DNA of 5,811 nucleotides. Origin: Thermoflexales bacterium (GTDB lineage: Bacteria; Chloroflexota; Anaerolineae; Fen-1058). Below are positions 1 through 5,811 of this stretch, piece by piece. The stretch covers positions 1-5,811 of the forward strand of contig JAUQXD010000811.1 of NCBI GenBank assembly GCA_030834835.1, read 5' to 3'. Position numbers and translations under genes: made by a program. The notes beneath the pieces are model-generated. The model searched no databases and was not told where the DNA came from. It saw only the letters and a program-made list of their open reading frames with translations. Position 1 is the stretch's first letter. Every line of letters starts with the position of its first letter.

Positions 1-7
1 GACACTC

Positions 8-13
8 AGAGGA
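8..13 (+). promoter_or_regulatory. Ribosome binding site of the propeller gene
   Basis: AGAGGA lies five bases before the ATG at 19, an acceptable Shine-Dalgarno distance. It supports that start over downstream ATGs, which would remove the signal peptide. No promoter can be judged because only 18 bases precede the gene. Confidence 0.7.
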
Positions 14-18
14 ATATC

Positions 19-2211
19 ATGACTATCTGGAAACAACACTCAATCCGCTTGAATCGCTTTTTTCTGCTGAATATCGCGCTGGCCGTGATCGTGATGAGCG
101 GTCAACCGCCCACCCCGAAAGTCGCCCTCTCCCAACCGAACCACTCGTCGCCCGGCCCGCTGCCGTTGGCCTTTGTGCCGAATGCGGGTCAAAGCGAGGC
201 TTCGATCGCGTTTGAAGCGATCAGTCGCCTGGGCACTCTGGCTTTTGGGGCTAACGAGGTCACGCTTGCCACGGACGAGGCCAGCCTGCGTGTGCAATTT
301 CTGGGCGCGAATGAGGCGGCGCACATCGTCGGACGCGATCAATTGCCGGGCGTGGTCAACTATTACGCCGGGGCCGATCCCGCGCAGTGGCGCGACAATT
401 TGCCGACTTACGGCGCGATCATCTACGATGAACTGTACGCCGGGATCGATCTGACCTACAACGGCCACGAAGGTGCGTTGAAGGGCACCTACACGATCGA
501 ACCCGGCCACAGTCCCGATCAAATTCACTGGCGCTACGACGGCGCCGATCGTGTGACCGTCGATCCGACAACGGGCGATCTGCACATCGATCTCGGCACC
601 ACCCGATTGGTCGAGCGCGCCCCGATCGCGTGGCAAAACCGATCGGGTGTAGATGTGCCGATCGAGGTGCGGTTTGCCGCGCAGCGTGACGGTTCGTTTG
701 GTTTCGTCGTCGACGAATACGATGCGTCCTTGCCGCTCATCCTCGATCCCACGTTGATCTATGGCACCTATCTGGGCGCGCTGTCCGACGACATCGTTCA
801 CGACATCGGCCTCGATACGGCGGGGAATATCTACCTCACCGGCTGGACGTATAACAACAACCTTGGTGGCTTTCCCAACACGCGCAAGGGATCGAATGAT
901 GCCTTCGTCGCCAAACTGAATGCGGCGGGCACGGCCTGGCAGTGGGTCACGTATCTCGGCGGCGATCAGGACGACAAGGGCTATGGTCTCGCAGTCGATG
1001 GCAACAGCGCCGTCTGGGTCACAGGCGAAACCAACTCCACCAATTTCCCGGTCACCGCTAACGCGCTGCAAGGTACGTCGGGCGGCGGCTACGACGCGAT
1101 ACTGACCCGCCTGAACGCGGCGACCGGCGCTGTGACGTATAGCACGCTGTATGGTTTTGATCTGTCCGATCGCGGACAGGACGTCGCCATTGACGGTCAA
1201 GGGAACGTGTATTTGACGGGCCAGTTGAATGCTAATGACGTGCTGACCATGAAGCTGAGCGGCGGCGCTGATCCGGCGCTGGTCTATGGGGTGCACTGGG
1301 GCGACGACACGGGAGTCGATGAGGGGTACGCCATCGCAGTGAATAGTGTCGGCAGGGCCTATATCACTGGCATGACGGAGAATGCATCCGCGAGCAGCTC
1401 ATTTCCGCTCGTTAACGCAGTACAGACAGTCTGCGGTCCGTACACATATGACACGGGCGATAAGGATTGCACGCAGGATGCGTTTGTCTCGGTCATCAAC
1501 GCTGCGGGCGACCTATTGGTCTATAGCACTCTGTTGGGTGGAGGCGGCTCACCCCATACAAGTTCCGGCGCGGACGAGGGACGCAGCATTGCGCTCGATA
1601 ACGATGGCAACATCTACGTTACCGGCTTCACTTACTCGACGGATTTTCCAACGGTGAATGCGGCCTATGCCAACTACCCGGACGAGTTTCAATTCGCCGA
1701 TGCGTGGCTGACGAAGCTGTCGCCCAACGGGCAAACCATCGTGTATTCCACCTATCTGGGCGGCGATGGCGATGATGAGGCGCAGAGCCTTGTCGTCGAT
1801 AAGCAGACGGGCAGTGCGTACGTGGCCGGTTACACGCGCTCCACAGATTTCCCGCACATCAATCCGATTCAAGATCATCTGATGCCCGGCGGCGCCTGCT
1901 TCACCGGCGCTACGCTGCGCCTTTGTTACGATGCCTTCCTGGCGAAGTTCACGGCAACCGGTCAGGTCGCGTGGAGCACCTATCTGGGCGGGGCCTTTGA
2001 CGAATATGCCTACAGCCTGACGCGCGATGGCAACGGCGTGCTCTACCTGGCGGGGCAGAGCGAATCGCTCGACTACCCGACCACAACCGGCGCGGCGCAG
2101 CGAGATTCGGCCGGCAACGTCGATGGCTTTATCACGAAGATAACGGAGGCGGGCACGCCCCCGCCGCCCACGTTCACGCATCACGTGTATCTGCCGACGA
2201 TTATCCGTTAA
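19..2211 (+). CDS. Exported DUF7948 / SBBP-repeat beta-propeller protein
   Basis: Complete 730-residue secreted protein. Residues 1-26 form a Sec signal: basic start (K5, R10, R13) then a hydrophobic core around FFLLNIALAVIV; the cleavage site is not clear. Residues about 45-245 match the DUF7948 type, opening with LPLAFVPNAGQ and ending in LPLILDPTLIYGTYLG. Seven SBBP-type repeats follow, with the YxTYLGG-like element near residues 248, 309, 374, 423, 502, 576 and 652. Typical units then read D.GN[IV]Y[VL]TG.T.S.DFP and DAF[VL].KL. Seven units suit a seven-bladed propeller (inference). The fourth, near 423, is the most divergent. A PPPP linker (714-717) leads to the tail HHVYLPTIIR. The start is supported by AGAGGA just upstream. 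The protein probably acts outside the membrane as a binding or scaffold protein; no catalytic motif is visible. The family call is firm, the function unknown. Confidence 0.93.
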   Translation: MTIWKQHSIRLNRFFLLNIALAVIVMSGQPPTPKVALSQPNHSSPGPLPLAFVPNAGQSEASIAFEAISRLGTLAFGANEVTLATDEASLRVQFLGANEAAHIVGRDQLPGVVNYYAGADPAQWRDNLPTYGAIIYDELYAGIDLTYNGHEGALKGTYTIEPGHSPDQIHWRYDGADRVTVDPTTGDLHIDLGTTRLVERAPIAWQNRSGVDVPIEVRFAAQRDGSFGFVVDEYDASLPLILDPTLIYGTYLGALSDDIVHDIGLDTAGNIYLTGWTYNNNLGGFPNTRKGSNDAFVAKLNAAGTAWQWVTYLGGDQDDKGYGLAVDGNSAVWVTGETNSTNFPVTANALQGTSGGGYDAILTRLNAATGAVTYSTLYGFDLSDRGQDVAIDGQGNVYLTGQLNANDVLTMKLSGGADPALVYGVHWGDDTGVDEGYAIAVNSVGRAYITGMTENASASSSFPLVNAVQTVCGPYTYDTGDKDCTQDAFVSVINAAGDLLVYSTLLGGGGSPHTSSGADEGRSIALDNDGNIYVTGFTYSTDFPTVNAAYANYPDEFQFADAWLTKLSPNGQTIVYSTYLGGDGDDEAQSLVVDKQTGSAYVAGYTRSTDFPHINPIQDHLMPGGACFTGATLRLCYDAFLAKFTATGQVAWSTYLGGAFDEYAYSLTRDGNGVLYLAGQSESLDYPTTTGAAQRDSAGNVDGFITKITEAGTPPPPTFTHHVYLPTIIR
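151..753 (+). other. DUF7948-type domain of the propeller protein
   Basis: Residues about 45-245 of the first protein. The recognisable features are the opening LPLAFVPNAGQ, a middle section with LPGVVNYYAG and DPAQWRDNLPTYGAIIYDELY, then AGIDLTYNG, and the closing LILDPTLIYGTYLG that runs into the first SBBP repeat. This N-terminal domain commonly precedes SBBP repeats in exported proteins of Chloroflexota and other phyla. Its biochemical role is not known to me. Boundaries are by eye. Confidence 0.75.
760..2148 (+). repeat. Seven SBBP-type repeats encoding a probable beta-propeller
   Basis: Residues 248 to about 710 contain seven imperfect units of about 49-79 residues. At DNA level the repeats have mostly diverged, but the 14-mer CACCTATCTGGGCG, coding for the TYLG core, is identical at 765-778, 1749-1762 and 1977-1990. 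Units five to seven are the most regular and unit four the least. Acidic clusters follow the YLGG element in several units (GGDQDDKG, GGDGDDEA), as is usual for this repeat. The number of blades is inferred from the repeat count. Confidence 0.8.
2179..2208 (+). other. C-terminal tail HHVYLPTIIR of the propeller protein
   Basis: The last ten residues (721-730) are separated from the propeller by a PPPP-containing linker and resemble the last ten of the next protein, HHLYLPLILR. The tail is too short and too interrupted for a membrane anchor and has no LPXTG. A shared terminal signal on two structurally unrelated exported proteins suggests a sorting or attachment tag (inference). Confidence 0.65.
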
Positions 2212-2220
2212 GACGATCAA

Positions 2221-2281
2221 ACCTGTCAGGTGGCGCACCGAGCGCCTGAATAACTGGCTCCGCTTGCGCCACCTGCCAGGT
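2221..2281 (+). repeat. Intergenic hairpin with nested palindromes, REP-like
   Basis: Left arm 2221-2237 and right arm 2265-2281 pair over 17 positions with one mismatch (T2226 against C2276). The loop is 27 bases (2238-2264), in which GAGC (2239-2242) can pair with GCTC (2257-2260). Each arm begins or ends with its own palindrome: ACCTGTCAGGT at 2221-2231 and ACCTGCCAGGT at 2271-2281. There is no T run after it, so it is not a classic intrinsic terminator. The element fills most of the 91-base gap between the first two genes. It may be a dispersed repeat or an mRNA-stabilising or attenuating structure; only the pairing itself is seen. Confidence 0.75.
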
Positions 2282-2288
2282 CTATTCT

Positions 2289-2293
2289 AAGGA
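2289..2293 (+). promoter_or_regulatory. Ribosome binding site of the DUF11-repeat gene
   Basis: AAGGA lies nine bases before the ATG at 2303 and seven bases after the end of the intergenic hairpin, so it would stay single-stranded when the hairpin forms. It supports the start that gives a clean signal peptide. Confidence 0.7.
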
Positions 2294-2302
2294 AAAAACA
2301 CC

Positions 2303-5101
2303 ATGCCACTCAAACATCTGCTGCACTTACTCTTGCTCATCGGCCTCATGTTGGGCCACGTGCCGCTGGCCGCCGCCCGCGAAATCGAACCCGGCCCGGC
2401 GGCATCCGCCGACGATTTCACCATGCGTATCGATCTGCTCATCACCGCCCAGGGTCAGGGTACGGGCAAGTTTGGCACCACGACGTGGACCACCTCGCGC
2501 TATGTGAAGATCGAAGGCTCGGCCGAAGTTCACGTCACCGGCGGCCACGCCCGAACCGAACCGTTCGCCATCAGAGTGGTCGATGACCTCGTCCGCATTG
2601 AGAATACCTGGTGCGGGCAGCGTACGACTCATCGGAACATCACCGATCCCACGCGCTATCTGGGCGGGCCAGATCCCCTGTGGACGATCGGCTCGGACTT
2701 TGTGCCGAATCATGGCCTGGATAACACCTGGTACCTGGGCGATCTGTTCCTGGATCACTTCTACGGCAACGGCGAAATCGATCGGCCGTTCAACTACCGT
2801 ACGGAAACTCAAGACGGCTGCAATAATACCTCGTCGGTGTCCAACGGTGATCAGGTGTTGTATGACTATCCCATCTTCGATGTGCAGCATCAAGCGCCAT
2901 TGGAGGGCGACGCAGTCGGCAAATTCTTCGAGCGCCACGACACCTGGACGCAGACCGTACAAACGGGCTACGGCGCTATTCCCATGTCGGTGGACTTCCA
3001 CGCCACCGCCGAAATCGTCGGCGGCTGTCAGAGCCAGCCCGCGCCGATCGATGCGGCCAATCCGCTGGTGCGCTCGCTCAAAGTCACCGTGCAGGGCGAC
3101 GACACCATCTTGCCCGATGAGACGACGGTATTGACGGCCACCGTCACGTGTGAAGGCGTGCCCGTGCAAAACGCCGATCTGCAACTCAGCGTCAAAGCCA
3201 AAGCGGGCAGCGGCGGCCATCTGCACAACAACAATCGTCCGCGTGGCTGGTTGAACGGCGTCAAGATGGATAACGAACCGTTCATCGTCCGCAAGTCCAA
3301 AGCCGACGGCACCGTGACAATCGTCTTTGAGCCGGGGCAGGACAAACTCAACGACGACATCGGCATCGCGGGCGAATACGAGATCACCGTGCGCCCGTTG
3401 ACTAAACCCGGCAATACCGCGAAGGTCGACGTGCTGGCGCGTGTGCCCAACTTGAACCCGTTGATCGGCAATGACCTGATCGCGGTGGTGGGCGAAGTCG
3501 CCAACAACCACATGGACACGCACTACGGCACCAACGGCACGCTGGTCAACATCTCACTGTTAGCCATGGACTTTCGCGACGCCGTCAACCAGATTCCGGG
3601 CCTGGTGGTGTGTGAGCCGTGGCCGCCCAAACTGCGCGTCAACGACATCAGTCTGGAAGGGGGCGGCCTGTTCGATGTACGCGGTTGGGACATTCAACTG
3701 GGCCAGATGTGGAGCGCGGAGTGGGAGCCGCCGCACTGGACGCATCGCGATGGCACTGTCGTGGACATCAGCGCCAACTATCCGTGCGCCCGCAACCTGC
3801 TGCGCGCCATGTTGATTCGATTGGGCCGACAGTATGGCACGTGGATCGGCGGGCCGGTGCTGACGTTGAAGATGGCGGCGGGCCTCAACCACCGATCGGC
3901 GATCTCGACCCCCATGGCCAATCCCGATCTGGGCGTGGTCGCCTTCCGATCGGATCGGGATGTGCCGACGGTCGCAGCCGGACAGTTCATCACGTACACT
4001 GTCGGCGTGGGCAATGCCAGCAGCACCGCGCCCGCGCACGATGTCACGCTGACGGCCACATTGCCAAATAATCTGGATTTCATCACGGCTGATCCCGGCC
4101 CCACGCGCTTCAGCCCGGCCAATCAACCCATCTGGGATTTAGGCACGTTGTCACTCACCAACACCCACATCATGACCGTGGTCGCGCAAGTGCCGCCCAC
4201 ACTCACCGTTGGAACACTGTTGACTGTCACCGCCGATGCAAGCACCAGCGACGTTGAACCCAACCTGAGCGACAATCACGACGCGGCCTTTGGCGTGCTG
4301 GTGCAGCCCGCCGCCGCCGATCTCGTGGTGGAAAGCGATCTGGGCGAGGTGGCGTTAACGGTCGATCGGCGGGTGACCACTACCATCGAGGTAAGCAACT
4401 TCGGCACCGTCGTCGCACCGAACACGCAACTCACAGTGACGCTGCCGCCGTCGGTGACGCTGATGAGTGCTTCGCCGCTGACATCGACCCAGAGCAACGG
4501 CGTTTACAAATGGAATCTGGGCATGCTCGGTGTCGACGAGTCGCGGCGCGTGACAATGACGCTGGCGCTTAGTCCGTCACTGGCGTTGACGCAGCCGCTG
4601 ACCTTCCAACTCAACGCGACTTCAGCCGCGCCCGACCTGCACCCGATCAACAACACCGACGTCATCACCGACTACGCGACATTCGCGGGCCACGATGCCG
4701 AAGTGTGGCTCAACGTCGACGGCAACGTCGCCGCCGGGCAGGACATCACCTACACGCTGGGCTACGCCAACTATGGCAATCAACTTGCGCCGACTTCGAC
4801 GGTGACGCTCACGCTCGATCATGCGCTCACGCTGGTCAGCGCCGTGCCGTCGGTCACGCGCATCGTCAGCGGCACGACGCTGGCGTGGGATCTGGGCGCG
4901 CTGCCGGTGGGCGCGCACGGCGCGATCGAGATTCACGCCCACGCCAACTCGCTGCCCTCGTCGGGCGGCGTGACCTTCGCGCAGTTGAGCAGCGCGGGCT
5001 TCGACATCGAAACGGCCAACAACGTGGCCTACGTCGTGCGTGATGGCTATGGGGCCGCGCCCGCGAACCATCACCTGTATCTGCCCTTGATCTTGCGTTG
5101 A
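2303..5101 (+). CDS. Exported multidomain protein with three DUF11 repeats and a peptidase-like segment
   Basis: Complete 932-residue secreted protein. Signal peptide 1-25: K4, a hydrophobic run LLHLLLLIGLML, and a probable cleavage after AAA (23-25). Residues about 38-245 form a domain I do not recognise, rich in aromatic residues, with Cys104, Cys173 and Cys242. Residues about 254-378 look like a bacterial Ig-like domain (LKVTVQGDDTILPDETTVLTA in part, ADGTVTIVFEPG, GEYEITV). Residues about 385-535 resemble a LAS-type zinc peptidase with H478-x2-H481-x2-G484-x3-D488. Three DUF11 repeats follow at about 541-665, 672-788 and 797-912, each with a W[DN]LG element and an N[LNH]xD/NN-type end, for example GQFITYTVGVGN and GQDITYTLGYANYGN. 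The tail is HHLYLPLILR. Probably a surface stalk or adhesin-like scaffold; enzymatic activity is uncertain. The DUF11 assignment is strong, the rest of the function inferred. Confidence 0.92.
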   Translation: MPLKHLLHLLLLIGLMLGHVPLAAAREIEPGPAASADDFTMRIDLLITAQGQGTGKFGTTTWTTSRYVKIEGSAEVHVTGGHARTEPFAIRVVDDLVRIENTWCGQRTTHRNITDPTRYLGGPDPLWTIGSDFVPNHGLDNTWYLGDLFLDHFYGNGEIDRPFNYRTETQDGCNNTSSVSNGDQVLYDYPIFDVQHQAPLEGDAVGKFFERHDTWTQTVQTGYGAIPMSVDFHATAEIVGGCQSQPAPIDAANPLVRSLKVTVQGDDTILPDETTVLTATVTCEGVPVQNADLQLSVKAKAGSGGHLHNNNRPRGWLNGVKMDNEPFIVRKSKADGTVTIVFEPGQDKLNDDIGIAGEYEITVRPLTKPGNTAKVDVLARVPNLNPLIGNDLIAVVGEVANNHMDTHYGTNGTLVNISLLAMDFRDAVNQIPGLVVCEPWPPKLRVNDISLEGGGLFDVRGWDIQLGQMWSAEWEPPHWTHRDGTVVDISANYPCARNLLRAMLIRLGRQYGTWIGGPVLTLKMAAGLNHRSAISTPMANPDLGVVAFRSDRDVPTVAAGQFITYTVGVGNASSTAPAHDVTLTATLPNNLDFITADPGPTRFSPANQPIWDLGTLSLTNTHIMTVVAQVPPTLTVGTLLTVTADASTSDVEPNLSDNHDAAFGVLVQPAAADLVVESDLGEVALTVDRRVTTTIEVSNFGTVVAPNTQLTVTLPPSVTLMSASPLTSTQSNGVYKWNLGMLGVDESRRVTMTLALSPSLALTQPLTFQLNATSAAPDLHPINNTDVITDYATFAGHDAEVWLNVDGNVAAGQDITYTLGYANYGNQLAPTSTVTLTLDHALTLVSAVPSVTRIVSGTTLAWDLGALPVGAHGAIEIHAHANSLPSSGGVTFAQLSSAGFDIETANNVAYVVRDGYGAAPANHHLYLPLILR
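3635..3907 (+). other. LAS/M15/M74-type metallopeptidase-like segment, possibly inactive
   Basis: Residues 445-535 of the DUF11 protein. They read RVNDISLEGGGLFDVRGW, then WEPPHWTHRDGTVVDIS. The spacing H481-x-x-G484-x-x-x-D488 is that of the first zinc motif of LAS peptidases (VanX and MepA types), and H478 adds the H-x-x-H seen in MepA-like proteins. The NDxSLxxGGLFD lead-in also fits bacterial proteins of this sort. The third ligand normally sits in a late H-x-H or E-x-x-H motif. The only visible candidate is H530 in GLNHRS, where a second His is absent. I read it as a related fold that may have lost activity. Confidence 0.5.
3923..5038 (+). repeat. Three DUF11 repeats
   Basis: Residues about 541-665, 672-788 and 797-912 of the second protein repeat the pattern: an opening strand (PDLGVVAF, ADLVVESD, HDAEVWLN), a middle GQxITYTxGxxN in repeats one and three, a LTATLP or LTLDH-like strand with L-T/D-x-x-SA-x-P, then W[DN]LG.L, and a closing N-x-x-D/N element before a final strand. 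Repeat two keeps the scheme but has VTTTIEVSNFG where the others have the GQxITYT strand. Such Ig-like modules usually form stalks of surface proteins. Confidence 0.8.
5069..5098 (+). other. C-terminal tail HHLYLPLILR of the DUF11 protein
   Basis: Residues 923-932, after a short Ala/Pro linker (GAAPAN), match the tail of the first protein at seven of ten positions; the three differences are V/L, T/L and I/L. The domains before the two tails are unrelated, so the likeness is not explained by common descent of the adjoining domains. Confidence 0.65.
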
Positions 5102-5116
5102 TGAATCAATTCGTCA

Positions 5117-5126
5117 GGGAGGAAGG
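5117..5126 (+). promoter_or_regulatory. Strong ribosome binding site of the beta-helix gene
   Basis: GGGAGGAAGG lies four bases before the ATG at 5131, with its GGGAGG core eight bases away. It decides between two in-frame starts: an ATG at 5101, overlapping the previous stop by one base, would add MNQFVREEGT ahead of the signal peptide and lacks such a site. The purine run favours 5131. Confidence 0.8.
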
Positions 5127-5130
5127 TACG

Positions 5131-5811
5131 ATGAAACGTTTATTCCTGGTCAGTTTGTTTAGCCTGTTGCTCGCGCTGGGAGGTCTGGCCTTGACCTCGG
5201 CCCTGGCCGCTCCTGATGACGCGCCTGGCGGCGCACCCACGCGGGTCACGAGCACGCCAGTCTGTTCGTCGATCGTCACTAATACAACCTGGCTGGCGAT
5301 CAGCAGCCCGTTTGTGATCTGCAACAACGCGCCCATCGCCATCGCTCAGGGCGTCACGCTGACCATCGAGCCGGGCGTGGAAGTGCAGTTCGGATCGAAC
5401 AGCCGCCTCAACGCGAACGGCACGCTGTCGGCCATTGGCACAGCGAGTGCGCCGATCACGTTTACGGGCGTCGTCACCACGCCGGGTTCGTGGCAGGGCA
5501 TCGGAGTATTTGGCACGCTCAGTGTGACCAATCGATCGGTCTTTGATCACGTCGTCATCGAGTATGCGGGGATCAATGTATCGTCAGGCTCGCAGTTGCA
5601 CCTCGAGCACGCCGCCGTCACGTTGAAGAACAGCCTGTTACGCCACGGCAGGCAGCACGGCGTGTACGGTGCGGCGAAGGGTATGGCTGACATCTCCGAC
5701 ACGGCCTTTGAAGATCATCCGGGTTACGCGGTGTACTTCTCCGATGGTGTCGTTAATCCGGTTTTGAGGCGGTTGACGGCCAGCGGCAACGGCACCAACG
5801 GTGTGGGTCTG
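5131..5811 (+). CDS. Exported parallel beta-helix protein, 5' part only
   Basis: Open from the ATG at 5131 to the window edge with no stop: 227 residues of a longer protein. The signal peptide runs to about residue 26: MKR, a hydrophobic run LFLVSLFSLLLALGGLALTS, and ALA at 24-26 before APDD. Cys45 and Cys64 could form a disulfide. From residue about 52 the chain shows the pattern of a right-handed parallel beta-helix of the pectate-lyase-like type: W-L-A-I-S-S-P-F-V, then GVTLTIEPGVEVQFG, NANGTLSAIGTASAPITFTG and SWQGIGVF, followed by short turns (FDHVVIEYAGI, LKNSLLRHG, ISDTAFEDH). This opening is typical of secreted Chloroflexota beta-helix proteins. It starts 29 bases after the previous stop, so co-transcription and coupled translation are likely. 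Substrate unknown, and no catalytic residues can be judged from the fragment. Confidence 0.88.
   Translation, partial: MKRLFLVSLFSLLLALGGLALTSALAAPDDAPGGAPTRVTSTPVCSSIVTNTTWLAISSPFVICNNAPIAIAQGVTLTIEPGVEVQFGSNSRLNANGTLSAIGTASAPITFTGVVTTPGSWQGIGVFGTLSVTNRSVFDHVVIEYAGINVSSGSQLHLEHAAVTLKNSLLRHGRQHGVYGAAKGMADISDTAFEDHPGYAVYFSDGVVNPVLRRLTASGNGTNGVGL

Noticed and set aside
40..1296. A 418-codon open frame on the minus strand opposite the propeller gene
   Set aside because: It lies wholly antisense to a gene with clear family motifs, its product is rich in Arg, Val, Ile and Gln without recognisable domains, and such long antisense frames are expected in GC-rich DNA.
2179..2208. The YLPTIIR end as an LPXTG-type sortase signal
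   Set aside because: There is no LPXTG pentapeptide, no hydrophobic helix after it and no terminal basic cluster; the motif lies at the very end of the chain.
1549..2238. A minus-strand open frame of 229 codons covering the end of the propeller gene and part of the gap
   Set aside because: Its start falls within the intergenic hairpin and the product is Arg-rich without motifs; no separate ribosome site or family match supports it.
2221..2281. The hairpin as a Rho-independent terminator of the propeller gene
   Set aside because: The stem is strong, but the downstream bases (CTATTCTAAGG) contain no T run, and the loop is long at 27 bases. A repeat or mRNA structure fits better.
2327..3523. 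A 398-codon open frame on the minus strand opposite the DUF11 gene
   Set aside because: The same pattern as the other antisense frame: no signal peptide, no domain, composition typical of a shadow frame, and the opposite strand carries a well-supported gene.
4705..5043. A plus-strand 112-codon frame inside the third DUF11 repeat
   Set aside because: The product is Arg- and Ala-rich low-complexity sequence from an alternative frame of GC-rich coding DNA; the repeat frame itself is well supported.
5101..5130. ATG at 5101 as the start of the beta-helix gene
   Set aside because: In frame, but it lacks a good ribosome site and places acidic residues ahead of the signal peptide, whereas 5131 has GGGAGGAAGG upstream and a classic signal peptide.

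Overview
The window looks like chromosomal DNA of a Chloroflexota bacterium (Anaerolineae-like or a related class). This rests on three things: high GC (roughly 60 % by eye), a run of large secreted beta-rich repeat proteins of a type common in that phylum, and a shared C-terminal tail of the form HH[VL]YLPxIxR*, which I associate with exported Chloroflexota proteins. The taxonomic call is an inference; no rRNA or marker gene is present.

Layout: three genes, all on the + strand, closely spaced and probably co-transcribed. (1) 19-2211 encodes a 730-residue exported protein with a DUF7948-type N-terminal domain followed by seven SBBP-type repeats, probably a beta-propeller. (2) A 91-base gap (2212-2302) is mostly filled by a strong hairpin, 2221-2281, whose arms are themselves small palindromes. 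(3) 2303-5101 encodes a 932-residue exported protein. It has an unrecognised N-terminal domain, an Ig-like domain, a segment that looks like a LAS-type (M15/M74) zinc peptidase but seems to lack part of its active site, and three DUF11 repeats. (4) From 5131 to the window edge runs the first 227 residues of a third exported protein, a right-handed parallel beta-helix type cut off by the window.

No mobile element, tRNA, rRNA, CRISPR array or convincing promoter was seen. Only 18 bases lie upstream of the first gene, so the operon may begin outside the window. All three products carry Sec-type signal peptides. None shows a C-terminal transmembrane anchor or an LPXTG signal in the visible part.

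How the genes may work together: propeller, DUF11 stalk and beta-helix are three architectures typical of surface or extracellular scaffolds and adhesins, and two of the three visibly end in the same short tail. The simplest reading is a cell-surface or secreted protein cluster whose members use a common C-terminal attachment or sorting signal. The substrate or partner cannot be inferred from the sequence. The points most worth following up are the shared tail, the cryptic peptidase-like domain inside the DUF11 protein, the intergenic hairpin, and a strong excess of the palindrome CGATCG.
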